Assembly (NCBI RefSeq): GCF_947179165.1
Contig: NC_077239.1
Coordinates: 32,378,134-32,442,133 of the forward strand
Direction: 5' to 3'
From: Solanum dulcamara
Taxonomy: Eukaryota; Streptophyta; Magnoliopsida; Solanales; Solanaceae
Length of the DNA stretch: 64,000 bases
The translations under genes and the position numbers were made by a program. Below are positions 34,249 through 46,025 of this stretch, piece after piece. A model generated the notes under the pieces. It worked only from the letters and a program-made list of their open reading frames with translations, did no database searches and was not told the DNA's origin. Within the stretch, counting starts at the first letter, position 1. Every line of letters begins with the position of its first letter.

Positions 34249-35560
34249 TTAGGTTTGGTAAGAGGGAAAAAGATGCGGGTATCGCTTAATCATATCCGCT
34301 TCCGCTTCCCATGTAACACTTTCGATTTGTTTATTCCTCCAAAGGACTTTAACAAATGCAACTTTTTTGTTCCTCAATCTTTTAACTTGTCGGTCCAAAA
34401 TTTCAACCGGAACTTCTTCATAGGTCAAGTTTCCTTCAACATTCACTACTCTCAAAAGAACAATAGAACTAGGATCACCCACACATTTTCTCAACATAGC
34501 CACATGGAACACCAGATGAACCATGGCCATTTCCAATGGCAACTCCAACTCATATGCAACCTTGCCAACACGTCTCACGATTCTATAAGGCCCTACATAC
34601 CTAGGGCTCAATTTCCCTTTCTTACCAAACCGAACCACATCCTTTATGGGTGAAACTTTCAAATACACCCAATCGTCCACATTAAACTTAAGATCCCTTC
34701 TTCTAGTGTCAGAATAGGACTTTTGATAACTTTGAGCCATCTTTAATCTTTCTCTAATGATCTTCACCTTCTCTAAAGCATAAAGTACCAAATTGAGGCC
34801 CAAGAAGGTCTTCGAACCAACTAACTAGAGATCTACATCGTATCCCATAAAAAACCTCAAACGGCGCCATCTAAATACTTGAGTGGTAACTATTATTATA
34901 GGTAAACTTGATGAGCGGTAGATGATCATCCCAATTTCCTTTTAACTTCAACACACAAGCCCTTAAGATATCCTGTAGTGTTTGAATCGTCCTTTTGGCT
35001 TGCCCATCCATTTGAGGATGGAATGCGGTGCTCAATTTTACCTTAGTACCGAGACCCTTTTGAAATGATTTCCAAAAGTGAAAAGTGAATTCGGTACCAC
35101 GATCCAAAATAAGGGATAACGGTACACCATGCAACCTCACCAACTCCCAAATATACAACTTGGCATAGTGTTCAGCATATAGGAAGTCTTAACCAGTAGG
35201 AAGTGAGCTAATTTATTCATTCTATCAACAATTATCCAAATCGAATTATGACGTTTCCGGGTATGAGGCAAATCCACTACAAAATCCATATTCATATTTC
35301 CCTACTTCCTAGTAGGGATTTCAATGTCTTAGGCTAGGCGTCAGCCGTCCTTTGATGTTAGGCCTTTACTTGTTGGCAATTCGGACATTTAGACACGAAC
35401 CTTGCTATGTCCTTCTTCATGCCACCCCACTAATAAAACTTTTTTAAGTCTCGATACATTTTTGTCGAACCGGGATAAATGGAGTATATAGAATTATGAG
35501 CCTTCATAAAGATCAAACTCTTTAGGCCATCAACATCCGAAACACATAGCCGACCTTAGT
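34249..35560 (-). pseudogene. Element C: integrase with C-terminal domain
   Basis: The last frame (34249-34803, 184 residues) is the intact integrase C-terminus: KVKIIRERLKMAQSYQKSY, LKVSPIKDVVRFGKKGKLSP, RVGKVAYELELP, HLVFHVAMLRKCVGDP and a chromodomain-like tail with VKVLWRNKQIESVTWEAEAD and RYPHLFPS. The core frame (34871-35158) holds ILDRGTEFT, with the second catalytic Asp, and HPQMDGQAKRTIQTLQD. There Lys replaces the catalytic Glu of the DDE triad by a G-to-A change. The zinc domain with CPNCQQ lies near 35390 among stops. The 154-codon plus-strand frame at 34189-34653 is antisense shadow. Confidence 0.88.
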
Positions 35561-36230
35561 AGTATAGCAACTCACCTCCCCCTTGGAAAAAGAACTCTAT
35601 CTTCTTTTCCTTCACCAACTTCTTTAACTCGATAAACGTCAGGTCAAGATCTTTCTTTGATTTAATATCCACCACCAAAGAGGATTCAAACCTATTTTGA
35701 ACAACCATACCACCATCATCAGTACCACATAACTTCACCCCTAATCTAGCTAACTGGGGAACATATTTCACCAACTCCCTCTTTTCTTCATCCACATGGG
35801 CCACACTCCCCATAGACACTCTACTAAGTGCATCGACAACCGCATTGGCTTTAGTCGGATGATAGTACACACTCATTTTATAGTCCTTTAGGAGTTCTAG
35901 CCACCTCATTTACCTTATATCAAGGTCCTTTTGGGTTAACACATTTTGAAGACTTTTATGATCGGTATATACATCCACATGCACCCCATAAAGGTAATGC
36001 CTCTAAATCTTCATAGCAAAAACAACAGCAGCCGATTCAAGGTCATGTGTAGGGTAGTTACGTTTATGCACCTTTATTATCTAGAAGCATAGGCTATGAC
36101 CTTGCCATTTTGCATTAAGACACAACCTAAACTAATCTTTGATGCATCACAATAAACTACAAACCCTTCTAATCCTTCTGGTAGAGTCAAAATAGGAGCG
36201 GAGGTAAGTCGATCTTGCAAGGTCTGGAAA
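35556..36230 (-). pseudogene. Element C: RNase H and tether
   Basis: The frame 35556-35909 (117 residues) carries RWLELLKDYKMSVYYHP, KANAVVDALSRVSMGSVAHV and a basic/acidic tether ending in the stop side of the zinc domain. Upstream frames (35940-36230) give the RNase H core in pieces, including a HKSLQNV-like strand and the CDAS-like segment near 36150. Stops and shifts interrupt the domain. Confidence 0.8.
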
Positions 36231-37228
36231 ATCTTCTCCCACTCATCCGTCCATATGAATTTGGCTTTCTTTTAGGTCAATTTCATCATAGGAGATAAGA
36301 TAAAAGAAAACCCTTCGACGAACCTTCGATAGTACCCGGCTAACCCAAGAAATTCTTAATATCTGAAGGAGACAACGGTCTAGGAGAATTCTTGACTATC
36401 TCTATTTTCTTAGGATTAACCTTGATCCCATCACCGGATATTACATGACCAAGAAATGCCACCTCCTTCAACAATAATTCACACTTACTAAAATTTTCAA
36501 ATAATTGCCCATCCCTCAACGTTTAAAGCACAACTCTCAAGTACTTTTTATGTTCTTCCTTACCTCGAGAGTAAATCAAAATATCATCAATGAATACCAC
36601 TACAAAAGTATAAAGGTAAGGTTTGAACACCCTATTCATCAAGTCCATGAACATCGCCAGTGCATTCGTCAACCAAAATTCATCACCACAAACTCAAAGT
36701 GACATATCTTGTTCGAAAATCCATTTTGGAAATGTCACACACACTTATCCATAGTTGGTGATAGCCGAACTGAAGTTCGATCTTGGAGATGTGACATGCC
36801 CCTTGCAATTGATCAAAAAAGTCATCTATTATAGGGAGTGGTTACTTGTTCTTAATTTTTATCTTATTTAATTGCTGGTAGTCTATGCACATTCGAAGCG
36901 ACCCATAATTCTTTCTCACAAATAACATGGGAGCACCCTATGGCGAAATACTTGGTCTTATGAACCCCTTTCCTAACTAGTCCTTTAATTGTTTCTTTAA
37001 CTCTTTCAATTCTTTCGGGGCTATCCGGTAAGGAAGAATAGAGATAGGTTGGGTATCGGGGAGGAGATCGATACCAAAATCAACTTCCCTTTTGGGAGGG
37101 ACACCGGAAAGGTCATCAGAAAAGACATCGAGGAACTTATTGACTATAGGAACCGAGTCAAGAGGATTTTCGGAGTCTACATCTCTAACCCTCACAATGT
37201 GGTAAATATAACCCTTAGAAATCATTTT
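36231..37228 (-). pseudogene. Element C: reverse transcriptase
   Basis: The N-terminal frame (36977-37225) reads [39 protein letters not shown] and [20 protein letters not shown], the entry to Ty3-type RT. The minus strand near 36570-36595 gives [10 protein letters not shown], an intact FIDD catalytic box. Stops and shifts lie between, so the polymerase is not continuous. Confidence 0.82.
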
Positions 37229-37575
37229 TCAAGCCTTAAGATAAGAAATGAACTTACCCTTCACCATCGAATCATGACCCTCCCACTCAATAAAAGACTC
37301 ATTTGGAAATTGGAAATTGACTCGACGAGTCCTACAATCTATGGAAGCATAAGATGCATGTAACCAATCCATCTCAAGATTGACATCAAAATCTACCATG
37401 TGGGAGGGTAAACCCCTATAGACCTTTCTAGCAATAACTGACTCACCAATAGGGGTAGATACTAAATAGGGCTCTAATAACATTTTAGGTGAACATCAAA
37501 CCTATTAGCAAGGAATAAAATAACAAATGATAAATTAGCACCCAGATCTAATAGTGCATACACATCAAAAGCAAA
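37229..37575 (-). pseudogene. Element C: aspartic protease
   Basis: The minus strand from about 37575 reads DVYALLDLGANLSFVI, the protease active site with Asp-Leu-Gly. It is followed in the frame at 37229-37483 by LLEPYLVSTPIGESVIARKV, YRGLP, FDVNLEMDWLHASYASIDCR and FPNESFIEWEG. About two dozen residues usually found between the RGLP and DFDVILGMDWL segments are missing. The active-site Asp is present, yet the domain is broken by a stop near 37485. Confidence 0.82.
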
Positions 37576-37580
37576 GACCT

Positions 37581-38751
37581 TTAACATACTAGTAATGACA
37601 TTGAGTGCGTCCTCAACCTCTCATCTCCTATGCAAGGCATAAAAGCGGTTGGTGCATTAGATATCTCCTTGGGTTTGTTGACCATGAGCAATTTGGCCTT
37701 GTGTCCTACCACTACAATCTCTACAATCCCTAGCATGGTTTCCCATCTTTCCATACTTAAAGCATGTATTGGATCCAACTAAGCATTCCCCTTTGTGAGT
37801 CCTTCCATATTTCTTGCAAGCGGGGAAAGTTTGACCAACAACATTCTCTCTTAAACACATTGGTTTAGGATCGTTGTCCTTGTTGAACCTTGGAAGAGGA
37901 GTATTGGTGGAACCTTGTCCCACAAATCATTGCCCACCTTGGCCTTTTCCATTGTTACCATACCCATACCTTTGAGGGTTAAACCCTCCACCATCCACTC
38001 TAGCCTTTTTGAACCCCCTTTTTCTCTCTCTCAGCTTCTCTTCTTTAATTTGTTCTGCATAAGTTATTAACCGAGAGATGTCCATCTCTTTGACCAACAT
38101 GGATATTTTGCATTCCTTGGACACCAAACTTGAGACATTAAAAATAAACTTGCTCATCCTAGCTCTTGGGTTGGAGACTATGAAGGGAGCATACTTTGAC
38201 AACATAGTGAATTTGAGAGCATACTCCCTCATTCTTATACTCCCTTGACGGAGGTTGATGAACTCTTAGATTTTGGCCTCTCTTAGCTCCAATAGGAAGA
38301 AGCATTCTAGAAAGGCACTTTTGAACTCTGTCCATCCTATCGGCCCTATTTTTTCATCCCTCTCAACAACCCATTGTTCGTATCACACTCGAGCCACACC
38401 TTTGAATTGATAGGCCACTAGCTTGGCCTTCTAATTCGGTGGCACACCCATGATAGACACAATCTGGTACACCTCATTAATGAACTCTATAGAGTCCTCA
38501 TCTAGTTTAGAACCATCGAACTCAAGCAAATTCATCCTTTGGAAACCCCAAATCCTATAGGCCAGATTTTGCATTTGGGGAGGAGGAATACCTTGATGCC
38601 CTTGGTTTGCGACGACTTGAGTCTACAATGTAATGATGTTGCAAAACTCAGCATGAGTTACCTTTTCCTCATGATGTGGGGCATTGGGAACCGGAGGAGT
38701 TTGGTCCTCATCATCAACCCTTGGTCTTGGAGGTGCTCTTCCAAGAGTCAT
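37581..38751 (-). pseudogene. Element C: gag
   Basis: The ATG at 38751 begins MTLGRAPPRPRVDDED, followed by capsid segments FDGSKLDEDSIEFINEVYQI, VAYQFKGVARV and LREAKI. The frame 37927-38232 has MREYALKFTMLSKYAPFIV, MDISRLITYAEQIKEEKLRE and a Gly-rich stretch. A CCHC-like knuckle (CFKYGKMGNHARDC) near 37740 has Tyr for the second Cys and Asn at the His position. Stops such as those in THAEF..ITL* and MGVPPN* break the frame. It is clearly homologous to gag of element G. Confidence 0.85.
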
Positions 38752-38949
38752 TATCTAGAGAACGCGAAATGGGTCATTAGATAAAGGAAAACTTAGGATA
38801 CTATAAGGCACAAAACAAATTTGAAAGATGTTAAAACTTTTCTAAACATCCCATAGTCTCCTATTCATAGTTATGGTGCACTTCACAACCATGAACAAGA
38901 TCCTATTTCATGTGGTATGTTGGACTTCGAGGAACATTGAAAACCTCAG

Positions 38950-38962
38950 GCTTTGATACCAA
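38950..38962 (-). other. Element C primer binding site
   Basis: The minus strand reads TTGGTATCAAAGC, a one-base variant of the initiator Met-tRNA site, three bases from the LTR border at 38966. Confidence 0.82.
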
Positions 38963-38965
38963 GTT

Positions 38966-40216
38966 TGTCATAACCCAAGCCTAGGGCCTAGATGTGACAT
39001 GGAGAATGAGGAACCCAAAAGTACCTCAAACAAGCATCTTAGCATTTTTTTAGTCTTTTATAGGTAGTGACAATAAATATACAAATATATATCATAATAG
39101 TAAATCTTCAACTTACATATGTCCAATAATATCTCTCACTTTTAGATTTAACAGGGCTAAGACAAGTCCCTAGCTCACCCTGAATTATAATAGAAAGAAA
39201 TATCATAATAAGTATCTAAAGATCTCAACATATCATAAGCTAGAGAGATAAAATAGTATTGTTCCCAAAACATGGGAACTCACCAAAAGTAGCCTTCAAA
39301 TGAAATCTCAACAAGCTACGTGGATGAGAACGAGGAGGAGCACCGGTCCCTACATTGTGATATCATATAGGCAAAAGAGTATGCGTTAGTACTTTGAATG
39401 TACTAAGTATGTAAGCATGCATGAACATTGAGGAAACATTAAAACATTTATGTCATATGAAACATAATGAAATGCATGCATAATCAATCATATAGATATT
39501 CTTTAAAATATTCATTTTGTGGAAAAATGACCATAACTGACATTTAAGACCATGAGAGCTATTACATGGAATCTAACATAATCCTCTACGTTGTCCCAAG
39601 AGACTACTTGCTGGGTAGAACTCCATCAACTCCATTCATTTCTTTAACTTTAACTTTAAGGGCTTTCATAAATCCATTAGTCTAACCCTACAAGGGCTCC
39701 TATGTTGACACATAGTTAATGAGACAAGGGGTTTCTACTAGGATTCTCTTACCAAATCCTACCTCAATGACCCATTCGGTGATAAGTCAATCCCACAGAA
39801 TAGTTTAATATTTTAAAATAGTCATAGCATATAGCTTAAGAATTGAAAACATGATATTCGGTAGAATAACTCATTAAATTATTTGGTAATTCAAATATGC
39901 AAGAACTGTCCTTATTACATAAAGAATCCATCATTCATATAATGTGAATGAAATTATGCTTAAATACTTTGAAATTCATCAATTAAAAATCATTCTTTAA
40001 ATAACCCACCATGAATTTCAAAAACCTTTAAAGAAATAAATAGAGAAATTACTTGCAAACCTTCAATTCATACATATAAAATTATTTTGCATCTAAAAAG
40101 ATCAATAATCTTTAGTTTAACCATGATTTATGCTATTAAGTAGAAATAAGAATTATCCATAAGAAAATCTTTTTTGAAATCAAGAGATTTAGTTGAAAGA
40201 GTTTTGGACTACATGG
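38966..40216 (-). repeat. Element C 5' LTR, truncated
   Basis: It begins TGTCATAACCC and follows the 3' LTR with about nine bases in ten alike, lacking a block near 39950 where the 3' LTR has more sequence. Homology stops at ACATGG (40211-40216), where the other copies continue into GGAAGAACCCA. The missing 900 or so bases include U3. What follows (40217-40261) is unrelated and has no feature I recognise. Confidence 0.8.
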
Positions 40217-40261
40217 TTGCAAATCACAATATATAATAAAGTCATCTCCCTCAATAGGAAA

Positions 40262-42440
40262 AGTCAGCAATAGTGGATCGTGCTTTGACCTGCACCATGG
40301 ACAGATGCAGAAAAGTAGGGGTCAGTACCAATATGAGGTACCCAGTAGGCATCATTGACCGACTGAGTGAAATATAGTAAATGTTGTAAGAATAACTAGA
40401 CTGTGCACTGTAAACATTATCTGCCGAACCAAAAGACAATGATGCTTCTGTAGATTCAAGCAACCCAATTACCAAACTAGGTGACGTATGTCTGTACCAA
40501 GGACTCAACTAGGACAAGGTCAAGGTATAGAAATTTATATAGGTGTAAGGCCCTAATGTCTATGCTTGTACGCCAACTAGGCCCCCATAATCCCAGAAGG
40601 TACACCTATGCACAAAAATACCGTATATAGGTGTATTGGTATGGGTATTGGTAATGGACTATACATGATATCGAATTGAACATAACCCTAAAGTTGCACC
40701 GAGCGTGTAATTCCCAAATTATGCCTAGCCATTACTAGACATCTTCCTGACCTGGTCTCCGATCGGTAAAGTCAGCCAAGGCCAAGTGGTTTGACAATCA
40801 TTTGAGCCTCTAACCCAGGAATAATAAACTAAGCCTCTAACTCTGGAACAATCAATTGATCCTTTAACTAAGTAACAATGAACTGTGCTTCTAACTCAAT
40901 AATAATAAACTAAGACTCTACTCTACCAGACTCAAGTTTGCTAAGCCGGTCTACAAGGATCTACGCCTCTCAAGTCATACCATGGTATCTATATCAATTA
41001 CCGGCTCTGAACAATGAAAGTCTAGGGCATCACTAGCCTAAGCCTAGACTAAGTCCTAATAATCAGTAGATAGTCAAAAATATCACAAATAGACAGAAAA
41101 ATAGTAGAAACCCAAAAATATTGCACATTAATCCGTATATATCTCACAACAAGTCCAGCAGGTTAAACAAATACCTTATCAGCCCTACTTATTAGTTATT
41201 ATCATAAATCTAGCAGTTATAGCCTCTAACATATCAATCCGAGTAATTATAGCCTCTAACATATCAAATGCACTAGTAACGGCCTTTAACACATAAAATT
41301 TAGTAAATACGGTCTTAATCCAGCAATTTCAACAATTAGCCAACTATCCAAGCAAGATTTACGTACTCTAACTCATTTTGAAAAAAAGGGGAAGCCTACC
41401 CTACTTGAAAGGCGAATACAAGTACTCTAGCTCAGTCCGCATAAGCTTTTTCCTTCTGAATTGCCTCCAAATATTGTTCAACTGTCAAAACATGATTCAC
41501 AACATTAATACAATTATTTGGATACAAAAATTCCAAGAAATAGGGAAGAAAAGTTGCAACTAAAATAGGAAAACGTGGGGCCCATGCCCAAAATCCCAAA
41601 ACAAGACCTCTACACTTCCCTAAGCCTATAACTAGAATTTGAGCTCAAAAAGCGACTCAGATCAATGGAAAACAACCCAAAACTAAATAAAATTTCCTAT
41701 GAGAAAACCTATGTTTCAAACAGTTTATCAAATTCCTCCAAAATACAATAAAATCAGTAGAATCTCAGAAAATCCTTCAATTCAAATAAAGATTTCACTA
41801 TTCCGATAAGAAACAGTCTAGTTATCGTATTCCGAAGTTTTTGGCTAAATTCAATACCAAACTGCAAAAAAATGAAAAACTTACCTCAAACAAGGGCCCA
41901 AAATTAGTTTTCAACACTCCCACGATGTTCTCCTCAAAATTTTACACAAGATAGCCTTTGGAATTACTTAAATTGGACTAAAATTGAATGAGAAATCGAG
42001 TCCAAATTTTTCCTTTTAAAACTTTCCTTTTCTTGAAAGAAATAAAGAACCTTAACAATATAAATACACGCTACCACGTGGCAGAACCATCACATGGTTC
42101 TGCCATGTCACCACCGCCTTAAACTTCAGCAATCCTTTAAACATAATTTTGATGCTCCAGACTTGTCCCGAGTCAGAAAAACACAAACCATATATAGAAT
42201 CTGATTGGAAAAAACATTCCGGTGTCAACAGTGAAGTCAAAATTTCCATTGGAGGTCATTATGGCCAAATTTGGGTCCCACTTCCCTATACTCAAATCTA
42301 CCAAGGGGGTTAAAATAAACTCGTAAGCCTCGAGAAATGAACAAAAAGTCATTCTAGACTAAATCGATGTTCCAGAGCTGAATTAGCTATCAAATTTCCC
42401 ATCTAGGCACATTTTCCAAGGTTATTTAGTAAAGTCAATA
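40262..42440 (-). repeat. Element D: first copy of a 2.2 kb LTR-like repeat
   Basis: From TCAGCAATAGTGGATCGTGC to about AAAGTCAA at 42434 the sequence follows 46028-48175 in the same orientation, with many point differences. It then passes abruptly into integrase sequence of element D. In the minus orientation it would be the 3' LTR of D with its first few hundred bases deleted. The hairpin at 42077-42108 and clusters of 'CCTCTAACTCAGGAACAA'-type short repeats (40800-40910) are shared by both copies. No primer site or purine tract adjoins it, so the exact LTR limits are uncertain. Confidence 0.6.
42077..42108. repeat. Hairpin with CACGTGG in the D LTR-like repeat
   Basis: TGGCAGAACCA and TGGTTCTGCCA are perfect 11-base inverted arms around the loop TCACA. 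With three further bases on each side the arms become 14 bases with one mismatch. A TATAAATA stretch lies about 20 bases before it. The second copy has the same hairpin at 47803-47835. Confidence 0.75.
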
Positions 42441-43150
42441 CTGGAATGGTAACTATTATTATACGCAAACTCAACTAAGGGCAAAAATTGATCGCACTGA
42501 CCGCCAAACTCTAACACATAGGCCCACAACATATTCTCGAGGATGTGAATAGTATGCTTTGACTAACCATCGGTCTAGGGTTAGAATGTCGTACTCAAAT
42601 TAACTCGAGTTCGCAACTCTCTCAAGAAGATAAAGGTAAACTGTGAACCCCGATCTGATATAATAGATACTAGTACTCTGTTAAAAGCACTATCTCCTGA
42701 ATGTAGATACGAGCCAACCGCTTAACACTAAAGATAAATTGAATAGGGAGAAAATATGCTGACTTAGTCAGTCGATCAACAATGACCCAAATACTATTAA
42801 TACCATTGGAAGTCCGAGGTAAACCTACCACAAAGTCTATCATAACCCACTCTTATTTCTACTCGGGAATGGGTAGTCTCTGAAGCTCTCCACTAGGCCT
42901 CTAATGCTTAGCCTTTACCTGCTGGCAGCTTAAACAATGAGATACATACGCAGCTAAATCTCTCTTCATGCCACCCAATAATAATACTACCTTAAATCTC
43001 GATACATCTTTATTGTGCCTAGATGAATAGAATATCTGGAGTTGTGAGCCTCACGTAGAATCAGCTATACCAAACCTCTGACTCTGGGAACATATAACTC
43101 CTATCAAATCTTAGAATGCCATCTAAATCCATAGTAGCTTGACCACCAAC
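42441..43150 (-). pseudogene. Element D: integrase, truncated
   Basis: Minus-strand frames read QQVKAKH after a zinc-finger remnant near 42925, then IDFVVGLPRTSNGI (first catalytic Asp) near 42840. An ISDRGSQFT segment, in a different frame, lies near 42655, and a FAYNNSYHSS-like segment sits at 42445-42475, where the repeat copy begins. The C-terminal third of integrase and the end of pol are absent. Frameshifts separate all pieces. Confidence 0.75.
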
Positions 43151-44000
43151 ACCCTATGTAACTCGATCTCTGAGGGATACCAATGTCTTATCCTCGTACT
43201 GTCTGGCACGGATCTGATCAACTAACAAAGACTGAACTCCAAAAAAGGGTAATATTTGCTTGGAGTATGAAATATCCAATTCAACTAACCTATTAGGTAA
43301 CTGAATATATAGAGACAAAGACTGCACCTCTGTGGATAAAAATGCCAAACTACTCATACTCACTGGCTTCTCACTCAAGGCATCCGTCACTACGTTCGCC
43401 TTGCTTGGATGATAGAGCATAGAAAGATTATAATCTACCAGTAACTCAATTCACTATCTCTAGATCGTGAGTAGGGTAGTACGCTTGTGAACTCTTATGT
43501 GTCAAGACACAAAAGCAATAGCACGAAGATTCTTCATTATGGATGTTTTTTCTTTTGCTTTTCTAGAGCTCCCCACAACTTTTCTATTTTTTCTATCATT
43601 GAATGACCCCGCTGCATCTTAACATAACCTAATCCAATATGGGAAGCATGACAATATACTATAAAGCCCTCACCCTCAATAGGAAGGGCCAGAATAGGTG
43701 TGGTGGTCAACAACTCCTTTACCCTCAAAAAATGGCCTCAAACTCCTCAGACTAGACAAATGGTACACCCTAGCAAGTCAAATGAGTCAATAGTGCTGCA
43801 ATAGTCAAAATTCCTCGACAAACCGCCTATAGTACCTTCTAAACCAACAAAACTCTTGACCTCAGTGACAGAAGTATGCCTAGGCTAGCCACGAATAGCC
43901 TCGATCTTAGCTGGATATACCGTAGTGCCATCTTTGGACACCATGTGTCTTAGGAATATCACAGACTTAAGTCAGAACTCATATTTAGAAAATTTCGCAT
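43151..44000 (-). pseudogene. Element D: RNase H and tether
   Basis: The frame 43154-43420 reads MLYHPSKANVVTDALSEKPV, SMSSLAFLSTE and DQIRARQYEDKTLVSLRD, the tether of a chromovirus RNase H-integrase junction. The frame 43537-43728 has ELLTTTPILALPIEGEGF and VYCHASHIGLGYVKMQ. Here His stands where the first catalytic Asp of RNase H is expected. An inactive remnant. Confidence 0.8.
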
Positions 44001-44729
44001 ACAACCTGTGATATCTCAATATCAGTAGCACTATCCAAAGATGCTGGGCATGCTACTCTATGCTATATGAATACACCAGAATATCATAAATAAAATCTAT
44101 AACAAAGGAATCCAAGAATGGCCTAAATATGCGAGTCATTAAATCCATAATTGCAGCAGGGATGTTAGTCAGCCCGAAAGACATAACCATGAACTCATAA
44201 TGGCCATAACAGGTCTGGAATGCAGTCTTCGGAATATCCTCTGCCTTGATCCTCAACTAGTGGTAACCCATCTTAAATCTATCTTAGAAAATACTGCAAC
44301 TCCCTATAACAAGTCAAATAGATCATCAATACGAGGCAGATGATAATGGTTTTTCACTGTTACCTTATTCAGTTGCCTATAATCAATACACATTTGGGGA
44401 GTCTCATTCTTCTTTTTAACAAACAGAAAAGGGTCTCCCCAGAGAGAAATACTCGGTCGTATGAATCCCAGATCCAAAAGACCCTAAAGCTGAACACTAA
44501 GCTCTTTAAGCTCGGCAGGGGCCAACTGGCATGGAGGAATGGATATAGGCTTAGTACCTAGCTTAACCTCTATTGCAAAATCAACATCCCTCTCTAGCAG
44601 CAACCCATACAAATCAGTAGGAAGTATGTTTAGGAACTCATAGACCACTGTAACCAACTCTACAATAGGATCCTCAATTGTCACATCACAAACACGAGCC
44701 AAGTATGCCAAACAACCAGTAGATATCAA
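44001..44729 (-). pseudogene. Element D: reverse transcriptase
   Basis: The frame 44053-44256 reads [37 protein letters not shown] and [14 protein letters not shown]; the catalytic FIDD box has Tyr for the first Asp. The frame 44484-44729 supplies the N-terminal side with FLNILPTDLYGLLLERDVDF and KPISIPPCQLAPAELKEL. The palm segment between them is broken by stops. Confidence 0.82.
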
Positions 44730-45120
44730 CTTTTAAGCCTGAATGTATTAAATAATATCAATCGGTGCATGGCTAACAGATCCCTACCACACTACTGGAG
44801 ACATTCCACATATAGATAATGTAACAGTCTTGGCATAACAATCTAACATGGCATGATATGGAGCTAACCAATCCATACCCAAAATAACATAGAAATCAAG
44901 CATATCCAGCAATATTAAATTTACTCGCGTATCAAATCCCTAAATAGTAACCATATATGATCTGCAATCCTGATCTACTACTAAGGAATCTCTTACAAGA
45001 GTTAATACACGAATTCGGGATGGAAAGGGCTCGGGACTCACGCCCAAATGGGAAGCAAAGTAAACTGATACTATGAGTACAGGAACCAAGATAAAATAAA
45101 GTTGAAGTCAGCTACTGGAA
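44730..45120 (-). pseudogene. Element D: aspartic protease, partial
   Basis: The minus strand reads YFASHLGVSPEPFPS, RDSLVVDQDCRSYMVTI, LLDMLDFYVILGMDWLAPYH and DCYAKTVTLS. This is the body and C-terminal end of the protease; the active-site Asp-x-Gly block lies at the edge of a broken frame near 45110 and is not readable. The order matches the protease of element E. Confidence 0.7.
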
Positions 45121-46025
45121 CAAAGTAATAGTACCTGTAATGGCTTCATCTAATGCCTTGACCTCTAACTGAGATGGTGCTGCATATAAATGGCCCTGAC
45201 AGCCTCCACCTCTGGTGTCACCTCTATCCCTAACTCTACTACCTCTAACGGTACTTCAGGGACCCTGCTGGTTCTATCAACAGCTTTACTGATTATCTTT
45301 TTGCCCATACCAGTCGCTTATACAACCCTGATTCGGCCCTCTACCTCTTACTATTGGCGGGGGAGCTGATCTGGCAGCCCATAAAGCTAAGTATGCTGCT
45401 CTGCGCTCTGGGTAATACCTGGACCAATGAGATAATGCTCCACAGCCAAAATAACCCTGAGAGGCTCGGTCTCCACTTGCCCAGCAATGCTGACCTGACC
45501 CAGAAGCCCTAGAACTCTAACCGGAAGAATAAGATGACCCTGCTTGTCCTAAAGCTGTTGTATTGCTGTCCCTCTATCTATGTCTAGGAGGATAGGAAAA
45601 GCCACCCTGGATGGAAGTGTTCGAGACCCAATGGCTTCCCTCAAAAGCCTATAAAGATGCCTTGAAAGGACGGCTAGACTGGCCCTACAGAAATCTCAAT
45701 AGTGATCTGGCAATCTATCCTCTTGATCTGGATCGTGAGCTACTAAACCCACCCTCACGATGGGCAAGCTTGTCTCTTCTCCCTTGGGCCTCATTCCTAA
45801 ATTACCTAATAGAACGAGCGTGATCCATAATGATAAGATAAGAACAATCCGAAGTCACTAGAGAGTAGGTCCCAATCCTTAGCTGAGGCCTCAATCCTCA
45901 TACAAAACAGCGATTCTGCTCCTCTTTAGTAGCTAGAATAAATGTGACGTATTTGGAGAGCTCCTGAAATTTCATCTCATACTCAAACACTATTATCGTG
46001 CCCTGCTCTAGACGAGTAAACTGAT
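45121..46025 (-). pseudogene. Element D: gag C-terminal half
   Basis: Broken minus-strand frames give YEMKFQELSKYVTFI and LRPQLRIG at 45870-46000, which is the middle of a chromovirus capsid, and Gly/Arg-rich nucleocapsid sequence near 45250-45560. The N-terminal half of gag, the leader and any primer site are missing because the second LTR-like copy starts at about 46026. The 70-codon plus frame at 45611-45823 is a shadow. Confidence 0.68.

Larger units (their letters stand above)
31754..40216 (-). mobile_element. Element C: chromovirus with near full-length internal region, 5' LTR truncated
   Basis: On the minus strand the order is a partial 5' LTR (38966-40216), primer site (38950-38962), gag (from 38751), protease, reverse transcriptase, RNase H, integrase (ends 34249), a purine tract (34052-34060) and a complete 3' LTR (31754-34046). 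The internal region of 4.9 kb is about normal for the group. Five bases before the 3' LTR are TGTAT, but the partner duplication cannot be tested because the 5' LTR breaks off at 40216. Stops and changed catalytic residues show it is dead. Confidence 0.87.

Noticed and set aside
34189..34653. 154-codon plus-strand open frame
   Set aside because: It is the antisense of the well-conserved integrase C-terminus of element C and resembles no protein itself.
40217..40261. Unassigned bases between the truncated C LTR and the D repeat as a possible target site or LTR end
   Set aside because: No duplication or terminal inverted sequence could be found on the other side of D.
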